NCBI GenBank assembly: GCA_017882505.1 | Contig: JADGPJ010000024.1 | Span: forward strand, 1-33,585 | Source: Solirubrobacterales bacterium | GTDB taxonomy: Bacteria > Actinomycetota > Thermoleophilia > Solirubrobacterales > 70-9 | Length of the DNA: 33,585 nt | Reading direction: 5' to 3' | Shown: positions 10,539 through 18,972 of the stretch, in pieces | How the letters are laid out: the number at the start of each line of letters is the position of its first letter | Position numbering within the stretch: the first letter of the stretch is position 1 | The notes under the pieces: model-generated | Databases searched by the model: none | Seen by the model: the letters and a program-made list of their open reading frames with translations, nothing else | Told to the model about the DNA's origin: nothing | Translations under genes and position numbers: made by a program

Positions 10539-13232
10539 TCAGCGGCCGAGCCTCTGGGTCAGCGTCACGACCTGTTGGAAGGTCGGGCGATTCTGGAACG
10601 GGAACGGACCGAGGTCGATCCCCGAGGTGACCTGCGGCCGGTTCTGGTCGTAGCAGGACGGTTGCGGGTCGGCCGCGCACTTGCCGTTGCCGCCGCCGTA
10701 GAGCTGCTGCGGAGTCACCTTGAGTGCTTCCCTCAGCGTCCGCTGGAGCATCGCCCGGCACTTCTTCTTCGAGCCGCCGCCGCAGTAGACGCGGCTGTAG
10801 GCACCGCGCGGCTTCGGGCCGTAGAGGTCGCCGAGGTCCTTGGACACGTAGCCCCACCAGCCGTCGAAGAAGTCGGGGGCGTTGGGCGATCCACCGGTGT
10901 GGTCGCCGATCGAGATCATGCCCTGGAGCCGTTCGAAGGCCTCGTTGCCGAGGACCGGCTTGAACTCGGCGGTGACCAGCTTCGACCACCAAGCATCCAT
11001 CAGCTCGATCGCCGGCGTTTCTTCATCGACCCCGTCGCGGTTGAGATCGCGGCGGTGCGCTCCGTTCTGGTGCCAGGTGCGCAGCGTAGCCAGGGCGCTG
11101 AGGAGTTCCGCGGACTTCGGCTTGCCGATCGCCTTGAAGATCGTCGGCAGCAGCCGGTAGCCGCGCAGATCCTGGGTCGCCGGTTCCTCCATTGCCTGGA
11201 TCAGCTGGGTGATCGTCATCTTCTTCTTGCCGCTGGTGCTGGCGCGCACCTTGTCGGCGATCATCTGCTGGCGGTGCAGGGGGCCGTAGTCGTACTGGTC
11301 GTCGGCGGCCGCCCATTCCGGCGCCTGCTTGTTGTTCCAGGAGACCAGGTAGCTGGGGTCGACCGCCTGCGGGTGCTTGGAGAAGGGCAGGTAGTCAGCG
11401 GTCTGGGTGCTCGGGTTGAAACCTTTCCAGTCGTACTGGCCGGTGCCCAGGATCGGGAAGTCCGGCGAGGTGCCGCGGGCGCGCTGGGGCATCGCCCCCG
11501 AGAGCCCGTAGGCGATGTGCTTGGAGTCCACATAGCCCCAGTTGAAGAGGAAGTTGATGTGGGAGACGGCCTTCTTGAACTGCGAGGCGTTGCGGAGGAA
11601 TCCGGGTTCGTTGAACTGGGCGAACCCGATCACCGAATCGGCCTCGTGGAAGTAGGTGCTGCGCTGGTGGACGAAGGCGACCTTGCGGCCGTGGACCTTG
11701 CCGCGAGCGAAGACGATCCCGTGCACGGTGCGGTAGGCGACCAGCGTCTGCGAACCCGCCGCCGTCGGGTCGATCGTGTTCGGCGTCCAGCTCTCGGACT
11801 TTTCGAGCTTTTCCATCGGCAGGCACCTGCCCTTGTACTGGTAATGGAAGGCGTCCTTGCAGAGCACCTCGGCGAAGGTGTCGACGTTGTCCGAAGTCGC
11901 CGTGGTCGCGCTCCAGGCGTAATCGCGACCGTGACCGAGCTCGACGTAGAGGTTGACGCCGGCGAACGAGGCGCCGCGGGCGTCGATGCCGGGCCCGTGG
12001 ATGTCCTCCTCCATCAGCACCTGGGGAATGTAGTAGCCGACCTGGGGCCCCATCACGGCGATCGCGTGCCCGGTGGCCGAGTGCGCGGCCGAGACCATCT
12101 CCCAGTTGGAGGCGTGCCCGGCGGCTTCGAGCGCCGCTTGCAGGCGGGCGCCGACGCTGCTCAACCCTTCGCCGCCCGCGGTCGAGCCGGACGACGCAGT
12201 CGCGGTGGTGGTTTCCTTGACGCTGCCCGGGTCGGGCAGGGCCAGGCCTTTCTTGGCGAAGGCGCTGCGGGTCTCATAGGGGAAGGCGCGGGAGACGGTG
12301 GTCGGCGCTTCGGGATCGTTCTTCGAACGGAACCCGAGCCAGGCCTTACGACCGGCCTTCTGGCCCATGCGGTCGACGAACGCCTGCATGGTCTGGGCCG
12401 AGTTGAGCTCGTTGCCGCCGCCGCGACCGAAGATGCCGCCGATCAGCGAGGCGATCGCGATCACGTCGGTCGGTTTCCACGCTTCCATCGGCTTGCTCAG
12501 GAGCGTGTACTCGGCCGGCTTCAGTTTCGGATCGAGATTCGCCGCGGCGATGTAGGCGTTGATGCCTTCGACGTAGGCGGTGACGTCATCGACCGCCTGC
12601 TGGCCGGCTTTGCCGTAGAGCTGCGGCGTCTGCGTCAGCTGTTTTTCGAGATCGGCTTCGGTGTAGGGAGCGAAGCCCCACTGGCCGGCGTCGGTTCCGG
12701 CGTTGGCGCCGCCGAGGAAGGAGGAAAGTTCCGCGCGGCCGGTGTGGCGCAGGACGTCCATCAGGAAGAGGCGGTCGGCGGCGCCCGCGTAGCCGGCGCC
12801 GAACATCGTGTCGGCACGAGTGTCGCCGTAGATGTGAGGCACGCCGTAGGCGGAGTCGCGCTGGATCGTCACGCCCGGTTTCGGTTCGATCGTCGATTCG
12901 ACCTGGCCCACAGGGACGCCGAAGGTCGCGTCCTTGTAGTAGTTCGGAATCTGCGCTTCGGTCAGCGTCGGCGCGCCGTAGACGAGGTTTTCGTACAGCG
13001 GCTGCTGGTCGGCGAAGTGCGGCGGCAACAGGCCCGGGCCGCGGAATTCGAACAGCTGCTGGACGTTGTCGAGCCCGTTCTCACCCGGAGGCAGGACGTT
13101 GCGGAAGCCACCGGCGTCGTTGGTGCCGTACGGGGCCGGCGTGGCGGCCTGGGCGCCAGGCGCCAGGAACGCGGCGAGAACAAGAGACAGAACCAACAGC
13201 AGTGCTGCGCGTACCGGCGTCGAACGTTCCAA
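10539..13232 (-). CDS. Penicillin acylase family protein (Ntn hydrolase, peptidase S45), exported
   Basis: Amide hydrolase made as a precursor that self-cleaves into alpha and beta chains; relatives act on beta-lactams, acyl-homoserine lactones or other N-acyl amides. The 897-aa precursor has a signal peptide (hydrophobic core 9-25, AQA cleavage site near 29). The alpha region contains RDSAYGVPHIYGD (about 125-137). A Thr/Ser/Gly-rich spacer spans about 335-355. The beta-chain nucleophile is most likely Ser375 in HASNW, where autoproteolysis would occur. The start is TTG with GGAGG 4 nt upstream. It sits between map and rpmJ, which is unusual, 70 nt after map. The substrate cannot be told from sequence. 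Confidence 0.88.
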   Translation of the reverse strand: MERSTPVRAALLLVLSLVLAAFLAPGAQAATPAPYGTNDAGGFRNVLPPGENGLDNVQQLFEFRGPGLLPPHFADQQPLYENLVYGAPTLTEAQIPNYYKDATFGVPVGQVESTIEPKPGVTIQRDSAYGVPHIYGDTRADTMFGAGYAGAADRLFLMDVLRHTGRAELSSFLGGANAGTDAGQWGFAPYTEADLEKQLTQTPQLYGKAGQQAVDDVTAYVEGINAYIAAANLDPKLKPAEYTLLSKPMEAWKPTDVIAIASLIGGIFGRGGGNELNSAQTMQAFVDRMGQKAGRKAWLGFRSKNDPEAPTTVSRAFPYETRSAFAKKGLALPDPGSVKETTTATASSGSTAGGEGLSSVGARLQAALEAAGHASNWEMVSAAHSATGHAIAVMGPQVGYYIPQVLMEEDIHGPGIDARGASFAGVNLYVELGHGRDYAWSATTATSDNVDTFAEVLCKDAFHYQYKGRCLPMEKLEKSESWTPNTIDPTAAGSQTLVAYRTVHGIVFARGKVHGRKVAFVHQRSTYFHEADSVIGFAQFNEPGFLRNASQFKKAVSHINFLFNWGYVDSKHIAYGLSGAMPQRARGTSPDFPILGTGQYDWKGFNPSTQTADYLPFSKHPQAVDPSYLVSWNNKQAPEWAAADDQYDYGPLHRQQMIADKVRASTSGKKKMTITQLIQAMEEPATQDLRGYRLLPTIFKAIGKPKSAELLSALATLRTWHQNGAHRRDLNRDGVDEETPAIELMDAWWSKLVTAEFKPVLGNEAFERLQGMISIGDHTGGSPNAPDFFDGWWGYVSKDLGDLYGPKPRGAYSRVYCGGGSKKKCRAMLQRTLREALKVTPQQLYGGGNGKCAADPQPSCYDQNRPQVTSGIDLGPFPFQNRPTFQQVVTLTQRLGR

Positions 13233-13276
13233 CAGTCCTCCCTTTCCGAGTCCAGGCGGCGCCCAGCCGCAGGGCC

Positions 13277-13282
13277 AGCATA
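13277..13282 (-). promoter_or_regulatory. Possible -10 box (TATGCT) of the acylase gene
   Basis: TATGCT lies in the 70-nt map-acylase gap and would give a leader of about 40 nt ending in GGAGG. TTCCGAG and CTCGGAA at the two ends of the gap form an inverted repeat. No -35 is evident. Confidence 0.3.
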
Positions 13283-13302
13283 GCCCCTCGGTGCTCGGAA
13301 AC

Positions 13303-14061
13303 CTAGGAGCCTTCGTGCCAGGGGGTCAGCACGCGCGGTCCGTCCGGGGTGACCGCGACGGTGAACTCGAAGTGCGCGGCCAGGGAGCCGTCTTCGGAGT
13401 AGACCGACCAGCCGTCGTCGCCCATCCGAACCAGCGGCCCGCCGGCGTTGACCATCGGCTCGATCGCCAGCACCATCCCCTCCTCCAGCTCGGGCCCCTT
13501 GCCGGGCTCGCCGAAGTTGGGCACCTGCGGCTCCTCGTGCATGTCGCGGCCGACTCCGTGGCCGACCAGGGTGCGAATGATCGAGAGGCCCTCGCTCTCG
13601 ACCGAGCGCTGGATCGCCGCCGAGACGTCACCGAGATGGTTGCCGGGGTGCATCTGCTCGATCCCGGCGAAGAGCGAGGCTTTGGTCACGTCGAGCAGCC
13701 GGCGCGCCTCGGGAGTTATCGGGCCGATCGGGAAGGTCATCGCCGCGTCGGCGACCCAGCCGTCCTTGACCACGCCGATGTCGATCGAGAGGATGTCGCC
13801 ACGCTTGCACTCGTAGGAGCCGGGAATCCCGTGCACGACCATCGAGTTCGGCGAGGCGCAGATCGATCCCGGGAAGCCGCGGTAGCCCTTGAAGGCGGGC
13901 ACGGCATCCTGGGAGCGGATGAATTTCTCCGCCGCCGCGTCGAGTTCCTCGGTGGTGATCCCGGCCCGGGCCTTCGACCCCAGCATCTTCATGCAGCGGA
14001 CCAGGATCTCCCCGGCGGCCGCCATCTGGTCGATCTGCTCGGGGGTCTTGCGGATGATCAT
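13303..14061 (-). CDS. map: Methionine aminopeptidase, type I
   Basis: Removes the N-terminal methionine from new proteins at the ribosome. The product is 252 aa from ATG 14061 and starts IIRKTPEQIDQM, as type I enzymes do. Metal ligands are visible: Asp in SIDIGV, Asp in VADAAMTFPIG, His in GHGVGRDMHEEP, Glu in MVLAIEP and Glu in HFEFTVAV (Phe after this Glu where His is common). A GTG at 14070 with GAGG 9 nt upstream is an alternative start that adds three residues. It follows adk, as in most spc operons. Confidence 0.95.
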   Translation of the reverse strand: MIIRKTPEQIDQMAAAGEILVRCMKMLGSKARAGITTEELDAAAEKFIRSQDAVPAFKGYRGFPGSICASPNSMVVHGIPGSYECKRGDILSIDIGVVKDGWVADAAMTFPIGPITPEARRLLDVTKASLFAGIEQMHPGNHLGDVSAAIQRSVESEGLSIIRTLVGHGVGRDMHEEPQVPNFGEPGKGPELEEGMVLAIEPMVNAGGPLVRMGDDGWSVYSEDGSLAAHFEFTVAVTPDGPRVLTPWHEGS

Positions 14062-14071
14062 CCGATACACG

Positions 14072-14752
14072 CTAGACGGCCTCGTCCTGCTCCAAGCGCA
14101 TCGTCGCCAGGGTCCGGCGGATCTCCTCGGCAACATCGTCGGGAGGCGACTCGCCGGCGATCCGTCGCAGCACGCTGCGCTGGTCGTAGTAGGCGACCAA
14201 CGGCTCGGTCTTGGCGTGGTAGGTGTTCAGCCGCTTGCGAATCACCTCTGGCTTGTCGTCGTCGCGGACGATCAGCTCCGAGCCATCGATGTCGCAGACC
14301 CCGTCCTCCTTGGGCGGGTTGAAGTCGACGTGGAAGACGTGGCCGTTGGCGGCACAGGTACGGCGGCCACCGAGCCGGCGGACCACCTCGTCGTCGCCGA
14401 CGTCGATCAGCACCACCGCCGTCACCCCCCGGCCCAGCTCCACGAGCTTGGCGTCGAGCGCCTCGGCCTGCGGTGTGGTGCGGGGAAAACCGTCGAGGAT
14501 GAAGCCGTCGAGCGCCTCGGCCGAGTCGATCCGCTCGGCGATCACCCCGACGATGACCTCATCGGGCACGAGATCGCCGGCATCCATGTACCCCTTCGCG
14601 GTTCGCCCCAGCTCGGTCTCGTCGCGAACAGCGGCGCGGAGGATGTCTCCGGTCGCGTAGTAGGGCAGGCGCAGGTCTTCGTTCAACCGCTCGCCCTGAG
14701 TGCCCTTCCCGGACCCGGGAGGTCCGAGGAGGACTAGGTTCAGCTCTGGCAT
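14072..14752 (-). CDS. adk: Adenylate kinase
   Basis: Interconverts ATP, ADP and AMP. The 226-aa, long-LID form carries the P-loop GPPGSGKGT (10-18), the NMP-binding region with ATGDILR, and DGFPRT. The LID retains Cys133, Cys153 and Asp156, matching three of the four zinc ligands known in Gram-positive enzymes (Cys, Cys, Cys, Asp), but Asn136 replaces the second cysteine. It lies 10 nt downstream of secY. Confidence 0.96.
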   Translation of the reverse strand: MPELNLVLLGPPGSGKGTQGERLNEDLRLPYYATGDILRAAVRDETELGRTAKGYMDAGDLVPDEVIVGVIAERIDSAEALDGFILDGFPRTTPQAEALDAKLVELGRGVTAVVLIDVGDDEVVRRLGGRRTCAANGHVFHVDFNPPKEDGVCDIDGSELIVRDDDKPEVIRKRLNTYHAKTEPLVAYYDQRSVLRRIAGESPPDDVAEEIRRTLATMRLEQDEAV

Positions 14753-14762
14753 CGCCTGGAGC

Positions 14763-16034
14763 CTATTTGAGGAAGCCCTCGTAGTTCCTCATCATCAGCT
14801 GCGCCTCCAGTTGCTTCACCGTGTCGAGCGCGACGCCGATGATGATCAGGATGGAGGTGCCGCCGAAGTAGAAGTTGGCCGACGTCTGGCTGATCAGGAT
14901 CGTCGGCAACGCCGCCACTGCGCCCAGGTAGAGCGCGCCGGGGAAGGTCAGGCGGGAGAGGATGCGGTCCAGATACTCCGCCGTCGGCCGGCCGGGCCGG
15001 ACGCCGGGGATGAAGCCGCCGTATTTCTTTAGGTTGTCGGCCTGGTCGACCGGGTTGAAGGTGACCGCGGTGTAGAAGTAGGTGAAAATGATGATGAAGA
15101 AGACCTCGCCCAGCACGTAGGGCCAGCTGTTGGGGCTGAAGAAGGCGGCGAAGTCGAGCGCGGCCGGGGTGTTGAGGAGCTGGCCGATCGTCGGCGGGAA
15201 GGCCATGATCGAGGCGGCGAAGATGACCGGGATGACGCCGGCCATGTTGACCCGCAGCGGCAGATAGGTGGAGCCGCCCGAGGTCATTTTGCGACCGACC
15301 ACGCGTTTGGCGTACTGGACCGGGATCCGTCGCTGACCCTCCTGGACGAAGACGATCGCGACGATCACCGCCAGGGCGATGAACGGCATCATCACGACGA
15401 AGACCTGATCCGGGCTGTTCCACCACTTGGTGATCCCGTTCGGAATCGAGGAGGCGATCGAGGCGAAGATCATCAGCGAGATGCCGTTTCCGATCCCGCG
15501 CTGGGTGATCAACTCGCCCAGCCACATCAGCAGGGTGCAACCGGCGGTCAGGCAGATCACGATCAGGAAGAGCTTGCCGAAGGTGAGGTTGCCGACGACG
15601 CTGGTACCGGCTTCGTTGCCGAAGGAGCGGAAGAGGAAGACGTAGCCGAGCGACTGGCCGAAGGCGAGGGCGACGGTGAGGTAACGCGTGTACTGGGTGA
15701 TCTTCTGCTGGCCGACCTCTCCCTCTTTCTGCAGGCGCTCGAGCGAGGGGACGACGACGGTCAGCAGCTGCAGGATGATCGAGGCCGTGATGTACGGCAT
15801 GATCCCCAGCGCGAAGAGGCTCAACCGCGAGAGGCTGCCGCCCGAGAAGAGGTTGAGGAAGCCGAGGATGTTGGAGCCGCCGAAGTTGTTCTGAATTTCC
15901 TTGACGGCCTGCACGTCGACGCCGGGCGCCGGGATATAGGCACCGAGCCGGTACAGCGCCAGCATCGCCGCCGTAAAGGCGAGCTTCTTGCGAATGTCGG
16001 CGACACTGAAAGCGTTCGCAATAGTTTTGAGCAT
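14763..16034 (-). CDS. secY: Protein translocase subunit SecY
   Basis: Channel-forming subunit of the SecYEG translocon in the cytoplasmic membrane. The 423-aa product has the expected ten hydrophobic helices. Family segments include the N-terminal RKKLAFTAAMLALYRLGAYI, GIMPYITASIILQLL, GEVGQQKITQYTRYLT and the cytosolic loop before YGGFIPGVRPGRPT. Its ATG shares one base with the rplO TAA stop (TAATG), indicating translational coupling. Confidence 0.98.
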   Translation of the reverse strand: MLKTIANAFSVADIRKKLAFTAAMLALYRLGAYIPAPGVDVQAVKEIQNNFGGSNILGFLNLFSGGSLSRLSLFALGIMPYITASIILQLLTVVVPSLERLQKEGEVGQQKITQYTRYLTVALAFGQSLGYVFLFRSFGNEAGTSVVGNLTFGKLFLIVICLTAGCTLLMWLGELITQRGIGNGISLMIFASIASSIPNGITKWWNSPDQVFVVMMPFIALAVIVAIVFVQEGQRRIPVQYAKRVVGRKMTSGGSTYLPLRVNMAGVIPVIFAASIMAFPPTIGQLLNTPAALDFAAFFSPNSWPYVLGEVFFIIIFTYFYTAVTFNPVDQADNLKKYGGFIPGVRPGRPTAEYLDRILSRLTFPGALYLGAVAALPTILISQTSANFYFGGTSILIIIGVALDTVKQLEAQLMMRNYEGFLK

Positions 16035-16531
16035 TACGGCTCCAGAGTGTGACAGGAACCGCCGGCAGCCTCGATCTTCTCTTTGGCAGCGGCACTAAAC
16101 GCGTGCGCGTGAACGTCCAGCTTCTTCTTGATCTCGCCGCGGGCGAGGATCTTGACCGGATGTGAGCGCTTGGCCAGGCCCTTCTCCTTCAGCGACGCCG
16201 GGGTTACTTCGGCGCCGGCATCGAAGCGCTCCTCGAGGTCGGTGAGGTTGATCGGCTGGGTCTTGGTGCGGAAGTTCTCGAACGGCATCGACTTCTTCAT
16301 ATGCGGGCCGCGCAGCTTTCGCATCCGCATGTGAATCGGGTTCTGGCCACCCTCGTAGCCGGCCTTCTGCTTGGCGCCCGCGCGCGAGCCGGCGCCCTTG
16401 TGGCCGCGTCCGGAGGTCTTTCCGAGCCCGCTGCCCTCGCCACGGCCGAGCCGCTTGCGCGGCCGGCGCGAGCCGGGCTTCGGCTTCAGGTTGTGCAGAC
16501 CGATCTCCTCGGAGCGAGGCGTGTCCGCCAT
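16034..16531 (-). CDS. rplO: 50S ribosomal protein uL15
   Basis: Large-subunit assembly protein, 165 aa. The glycine- and arginine-rich N-terminal arm (RPRKRLGRGEGSGLGKTSGR, then GHKGAGSRAG) and QNPIHMRMRKLRG are characteristic. A globular C-terminal domain ends in GGSCHTLEP. It overlaps the rpmD stop by one base and the secY start by one base. Confidence 0.98.
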   Translation of the reverse strand: MADTPRSEEIGLHNLKPKPGSRRPRKRLGRGEGSGLGKTSGRGHKGAGSRAGAKQKAGYEGGQNPIHMRMRKLRGPHMKKSMPFENFRTKTQPINLTDLEERFDAGAEVTPASLKEKGLAKRSHPVKILARGEIKKKLDVHAHAFSAAAKEKIEAAGGSCHTLEP

Positions 16532-16707
16532 CAGGACTTCACCTCGACCAGGTGGGAGACAACCTTCAGCTGCCCCTGCAACTGCGGTGAGTCCTTGCGC
16601 TCGACGGCTTTACCGATCCCGCCGAGGCCAAGCGCCCTAAGGGTGGCTTTCTGGTTCGGATTCGTCCCATTGGCCGACCGAATCTGCTTGATCTTGACCC
16701 CGCTCAC
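16531..16707 (-). CDS. rpmD: 50S ribosomal protein uL30
   Basis: A 58-aa protein translated from GTG 16707: (M)[18 protein letters not shown], then [19 protein letters not shown] and [12 protein letters not shown]. Length and the LxxLGLxxIGK motif match bacterial uL30. AGGAGG precedes the GTG by 7 nt. Its start overlaps the rpsE stop by 4 nt (GTGA). Confidence 0.96.
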   Translation of the reverse strand: MSGVKIKQIRSANGTNPNQKATLRALGLGGIGKAVERKDSPQLQGQLKVVSHLVEVKS

Positions 16708-17474
16708 GACGAAGCCTCCTCAGCCGCCGGAGTCTCCTCGACAGCGGGTGGCGCCATCTCCTCGACGGCAACCGAAGCCTCGGATGCGGCCGGAGGCTCG
16801 GGAGCCGCGGGGGCATCCGCCTCGGCGGCCGGAGCCCCAGCCTCTGGAGCTGCTGCCTCAGCGGCCGGAGCGGCGTCTGCCGGAGCAGCATCCTCCGCGG
16901 CGGGACCCGCGGCCAGATGCTCCCCGTTACTCGGAGTTCCGTTCAGGTCCAGTCCCAGCACCTGCCTCACCGTCAGCCCCCGCAGCTCAGCAACCTCCTC
17001 CGGCCTGCGCAGACGGATCAGCCCGTCCATCGTGGCCTTGACGAGATTGATCGGGTTCTGAGTGCCGATGCTCTTGGTGAGGACATCGCGGACGCCACCG
17101 AGCTCGAGCACGGCGCGGACGCCGCCTCCGGCGATGACGCCGGTACCGGGGCTGGCCGGGCGCAGGACGACGTGCCCGGCGCCAAAGCGACCGATGATCC
17201 TGTGGGTGATCGTCTGCCCGTATTTGGGCACGCGAATCATGTTCTTGCGGGCGTCCTCGACGCCCTTCTGGATCGCCAGCGGGACCTCGCGGGCCTTGCC
17301 GTAGCCGATCCCGACCACGCTCTCCTCGTCGCCGACAGCGACCAGCGCCGTGAATGAGAACCGGCGGCCGCCCTTGACTACCTTGGCGACGCGGTTGATC
17401 TCGATCACGCGCTCTTGGAGGTCGAGCCCACGGGGGCTCACCGTCTCGACGTTTTTCGTATCCATTCCCTTCAT
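16704..17474 (-). CDS. rpsE: 30S ribosomal protein uS5 with long acidic C-terminal tail
   Basis: Protein at the mRNA entry channel, contributing to accuracy and mRNA unwinding. Residues to about 178 form a normal uS5: the double-stranded-RNA-binding-like domain ([26 protein letters not shown]) and the S5 C-domain ([18 protein letters not shown]). About 78 further residues (179-256) are almost only Ala, Pro, Glu, Asp and Ser, strongly acidic and probably disordered. Most uS5 proteins stop near 165-200 aa. Either ATG 17474 or ATG 17465 may be used. The stop overlaps the rpmD start. Confidence 0.96.
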   Translation of the reverse strand: MKGMDTKNVETVSPRGLDLQERVIEINRVAKVVKGGRRFSFTALVAVGDEESVVGIGYGKAREVPLAIQKGVEDARKNMIRVPKYGQTITHRIIGRFGAGHVVLRPASPGTGVIAGGGVRAVLELGGVRDVLTKSIGTQNPINLVKATMDGLIRLRRPEEVAELRGLTVRQVLGLDLNGTPSNGEHLAAGPAAEDAAPADAAPAAEAAAPEAGAPAAEADAPAAPEPPAASEASVAVEEMAPPAVEETPAAEEASS

Positions 17475-17498
17475 CTCAAGCGGCCCACCGTAGCGGAA

Positions 17499-17852
17499 CT
17501 AGAAGGCCAACCCTCCCTCGCGCGCTCCTTCGGCCAGGGCCTTGACACGGCCGTGGTATTGGTAACCGCCGCGATCGAAGACACAGGTCTCGACCCCCGC
17601 GGCCTTGGCACGCTCGGCCAGCAATTCGCCGGCCTTCTTGGCTTGATCGCTCGCCGTGATCTTGCGCAGGTCCGGCTCGATCCAGTTGACCGCGGCCACC
17701 GTGTGGCCTTTGGTGTCGTCGATGAGCTGGGCGAAGATCCCGCGGTTGGAGCGGAAGACGGAGAGGCGCGGGCGCTCGGCGGTGCCGCTGACCCGGGCAC
17801 GAACCCGGCGGCGGCGGCGCAGGCGCTGCTGGCCCTTGGTCGTCACCGTCAT
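17499..17852 (-). CDS. rplR: 50S ribosomal protein uL18
   Basis: 5S rRNA-binding protein of the central protuberance, 117 aa. A basic N-terminus ([15 protein letters not shown]) is followed by [20 protein letters not shown] and the C-terminal [20 protein letters not shown], typical of the family. It overlaps the rplF stop by 4 nt (ATGA). Confidence 0.98.
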   Translation of the reverse strand: MTVTTKGQQRLRRRRRVRARVSGTAERPRLSVFRSNRGIFAQLIDDTKGHTVAAVNWIEPDLRKITASDQAKKAGELLAERAKAAGVETCVFDRGGYQYHGRVKALAEGAREGGLAF

Positions 17853-18382
17853 GCGCGCTTACCCACCTTGCGAAGAACCTGCTCGCCTTTGTAGCGGATT
17901 CCCTTGCCCTTGTAGGGCTCGGGCTTGCGGCGCTTGCGGATGTCCGCCGCGACCTGGCCGACCAGCTGCTTGTCGATGCCGCGGACGATGATCTCGGTCG
18001 GCTGCGGGACCTCGAACTCGATCCCCTCGGGCGCCTCGATCGAAACCGGATGCGAGTAGCCGAGCGCGAGCTCCAGGTTCCTTCCTTTGAGCGCGGCGCG
18101 GTAACCGACTCCCTGGATCTCGAGTCGCTTCTCGAAGCCGTCGGTGACGCCCTCGACCATGTTCGCGATCAGGCTGCGGGTGAGGCCGTGCAGCGCCCGA
18201 TGCTCGCCACGATCGGTGGGACGGGCGACCGTCACCACACCCTCGCCCTGCTCGATCGACATCTCCTGGGAAAGGACCTGGGTCAGCTCGCCCTTCGGCC
18301 CCTTGACGGCGATGTTGCCAGGGGCAATCTCGACCGTGACGGCCTCGGGAACGGGGACGGGTTTTCTGCCGATTCGACTCAT
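17849..18382 (-). CDS. rplF: 50S ribosomal protein uL6
   Basis: Protein near the factor-binding site, 177 aa from the ATG giving [15 protein letters not shown]. It has two related RNA-binding domains. [20 protein letters not shown] and the ending [17 protein letters not shown] are diagnostic. The frame continues upstream to 18430, but that segment lies inside rpsH and is rejected. The gap from the rpsH stop is 4 nt. Confidence 0.97.
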   Translation of the reverse strand: MSRIGRKPVPVPEAVTVEIAPGNIAVKGPKGELTQVLSQEMSIEQGEGVVTVARPTDRGEHRALHGLTRSLIANMVEGVTDGFEKRLEIQGVGYRAALKGRNLELALGYSHPVSIEAPEGIEFEVPQPTEIIVRGIDKQLVGQVAADIRKRRKPEPYKGKGIRYKGEQVLRKVGKRA

Positions 18383-18386
18383 GGGA

Positions 18387-18782
18387 TCACCAGACGTAGG
18401 CGACGACCTCGCCACCGACGCCCTTGGCACGGGCTTCGTGGCCGGTCATCACGCCGGCGGAAGTGCTGACGATTGCGGTACCGGTGCCACCGAATACGCG
18501 GGGCACGTGTTTGTGGTCGACGTAGCGCCGCCGGCCGGGTCGCGAGACCCTTTCGATCCCGAGGATGACAGGACGGCGATCCTCGGTGTACTTGAGACGC
18601 ACGTTGATCGCCTCGCCGACCGTGGCGGGCTTGCGGTGGAAATCGCTGATGTAGCCCTGCTCCTTGAGGATCCGCGAGACCTCCAGCTTCAAGCCCGAGA
18701 GGGGAATCTCCACCTCGTCGTGGCCGGCGCGGATCGCGTTGCGGATGCGGGTCAGGTAATCGGCTATCGGATCGGTCTGCAT
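18387..18782 (-). CDS. rpsH: 30S ribosomal protein uS8
   Basis: Central-domain 16S rRNA binder; in E. coli it also represses the spc operon. The 131-aa product begins [17 protein letters not shown] and ends with the [20 protein letters not shown] region that contacts rRNA. It starts 4 nt downstream of rpsZ. Confidence 0.98.
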   Translation of the reverse strand: MQTDPIADYLTRIRNAIRAGHDEVEIPLSGLKLEVSRILKEQGYISDFHRKPATVGEAINVRLKYTEDRRPVILGIERVSRPGRRRYVDHKHVPRVFGGTGTAIVSTSAGVMTGHEARAKGVGGEVVAYVW

Positions 18783-18786
18783 GGTC

Positions 18787-18972
18787 CTACCAGCTCGACT
18801 TGGTCATTCCGGGGATGTACCCCTCGTGCGCGGCCTCGCGCAGGCAGATCCGGCAGAGGCCGAACTTGCGGTAGTAGGCACGCGGGCGTCCGCAGCGGCG
18901 ACAGCGGTTGTAGCCGCGGGATTTGAACTTTGGTTTGCGGCCCTGTCGGACCTTCTGCGAAGTCTTAGCCAT
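18787..18972 (-). CDS. rpsZ: 30S ribosomal protein uS14, zinc-binding type Z
   Basis: A 61-aa head protein of the short, zinc-containing type. The zinc ribbon is complete: Cys24-x2-Cys27 and Cys40-x2-Cys43 around [12 protein letters not shown]. The chosen ATG gives [20 protein letters not shown]; further upstream the frame is antisense-like and lies inside rplE. It overlaps the rplE stop by 8 nt. Confidence 0.97.
   Translation of the reverse strand: MAKTSQKVRQGRKPKFKSRGYNRCRRCGRPRAYYRKFGLCRICLREAAHEGYIPGMTKSSW

Noticed and set aside
10575-13283. Very long plus-strand open frame (902 codons) opposite the penicillin acylase
   Set aside because: It is a high-GC antisense shadow: low-complexity Arg/Gly/Val/Asp composition and no family motifs, while the minus strand has a signal peptide, S45 motifs and a Shine-Dalgarno.
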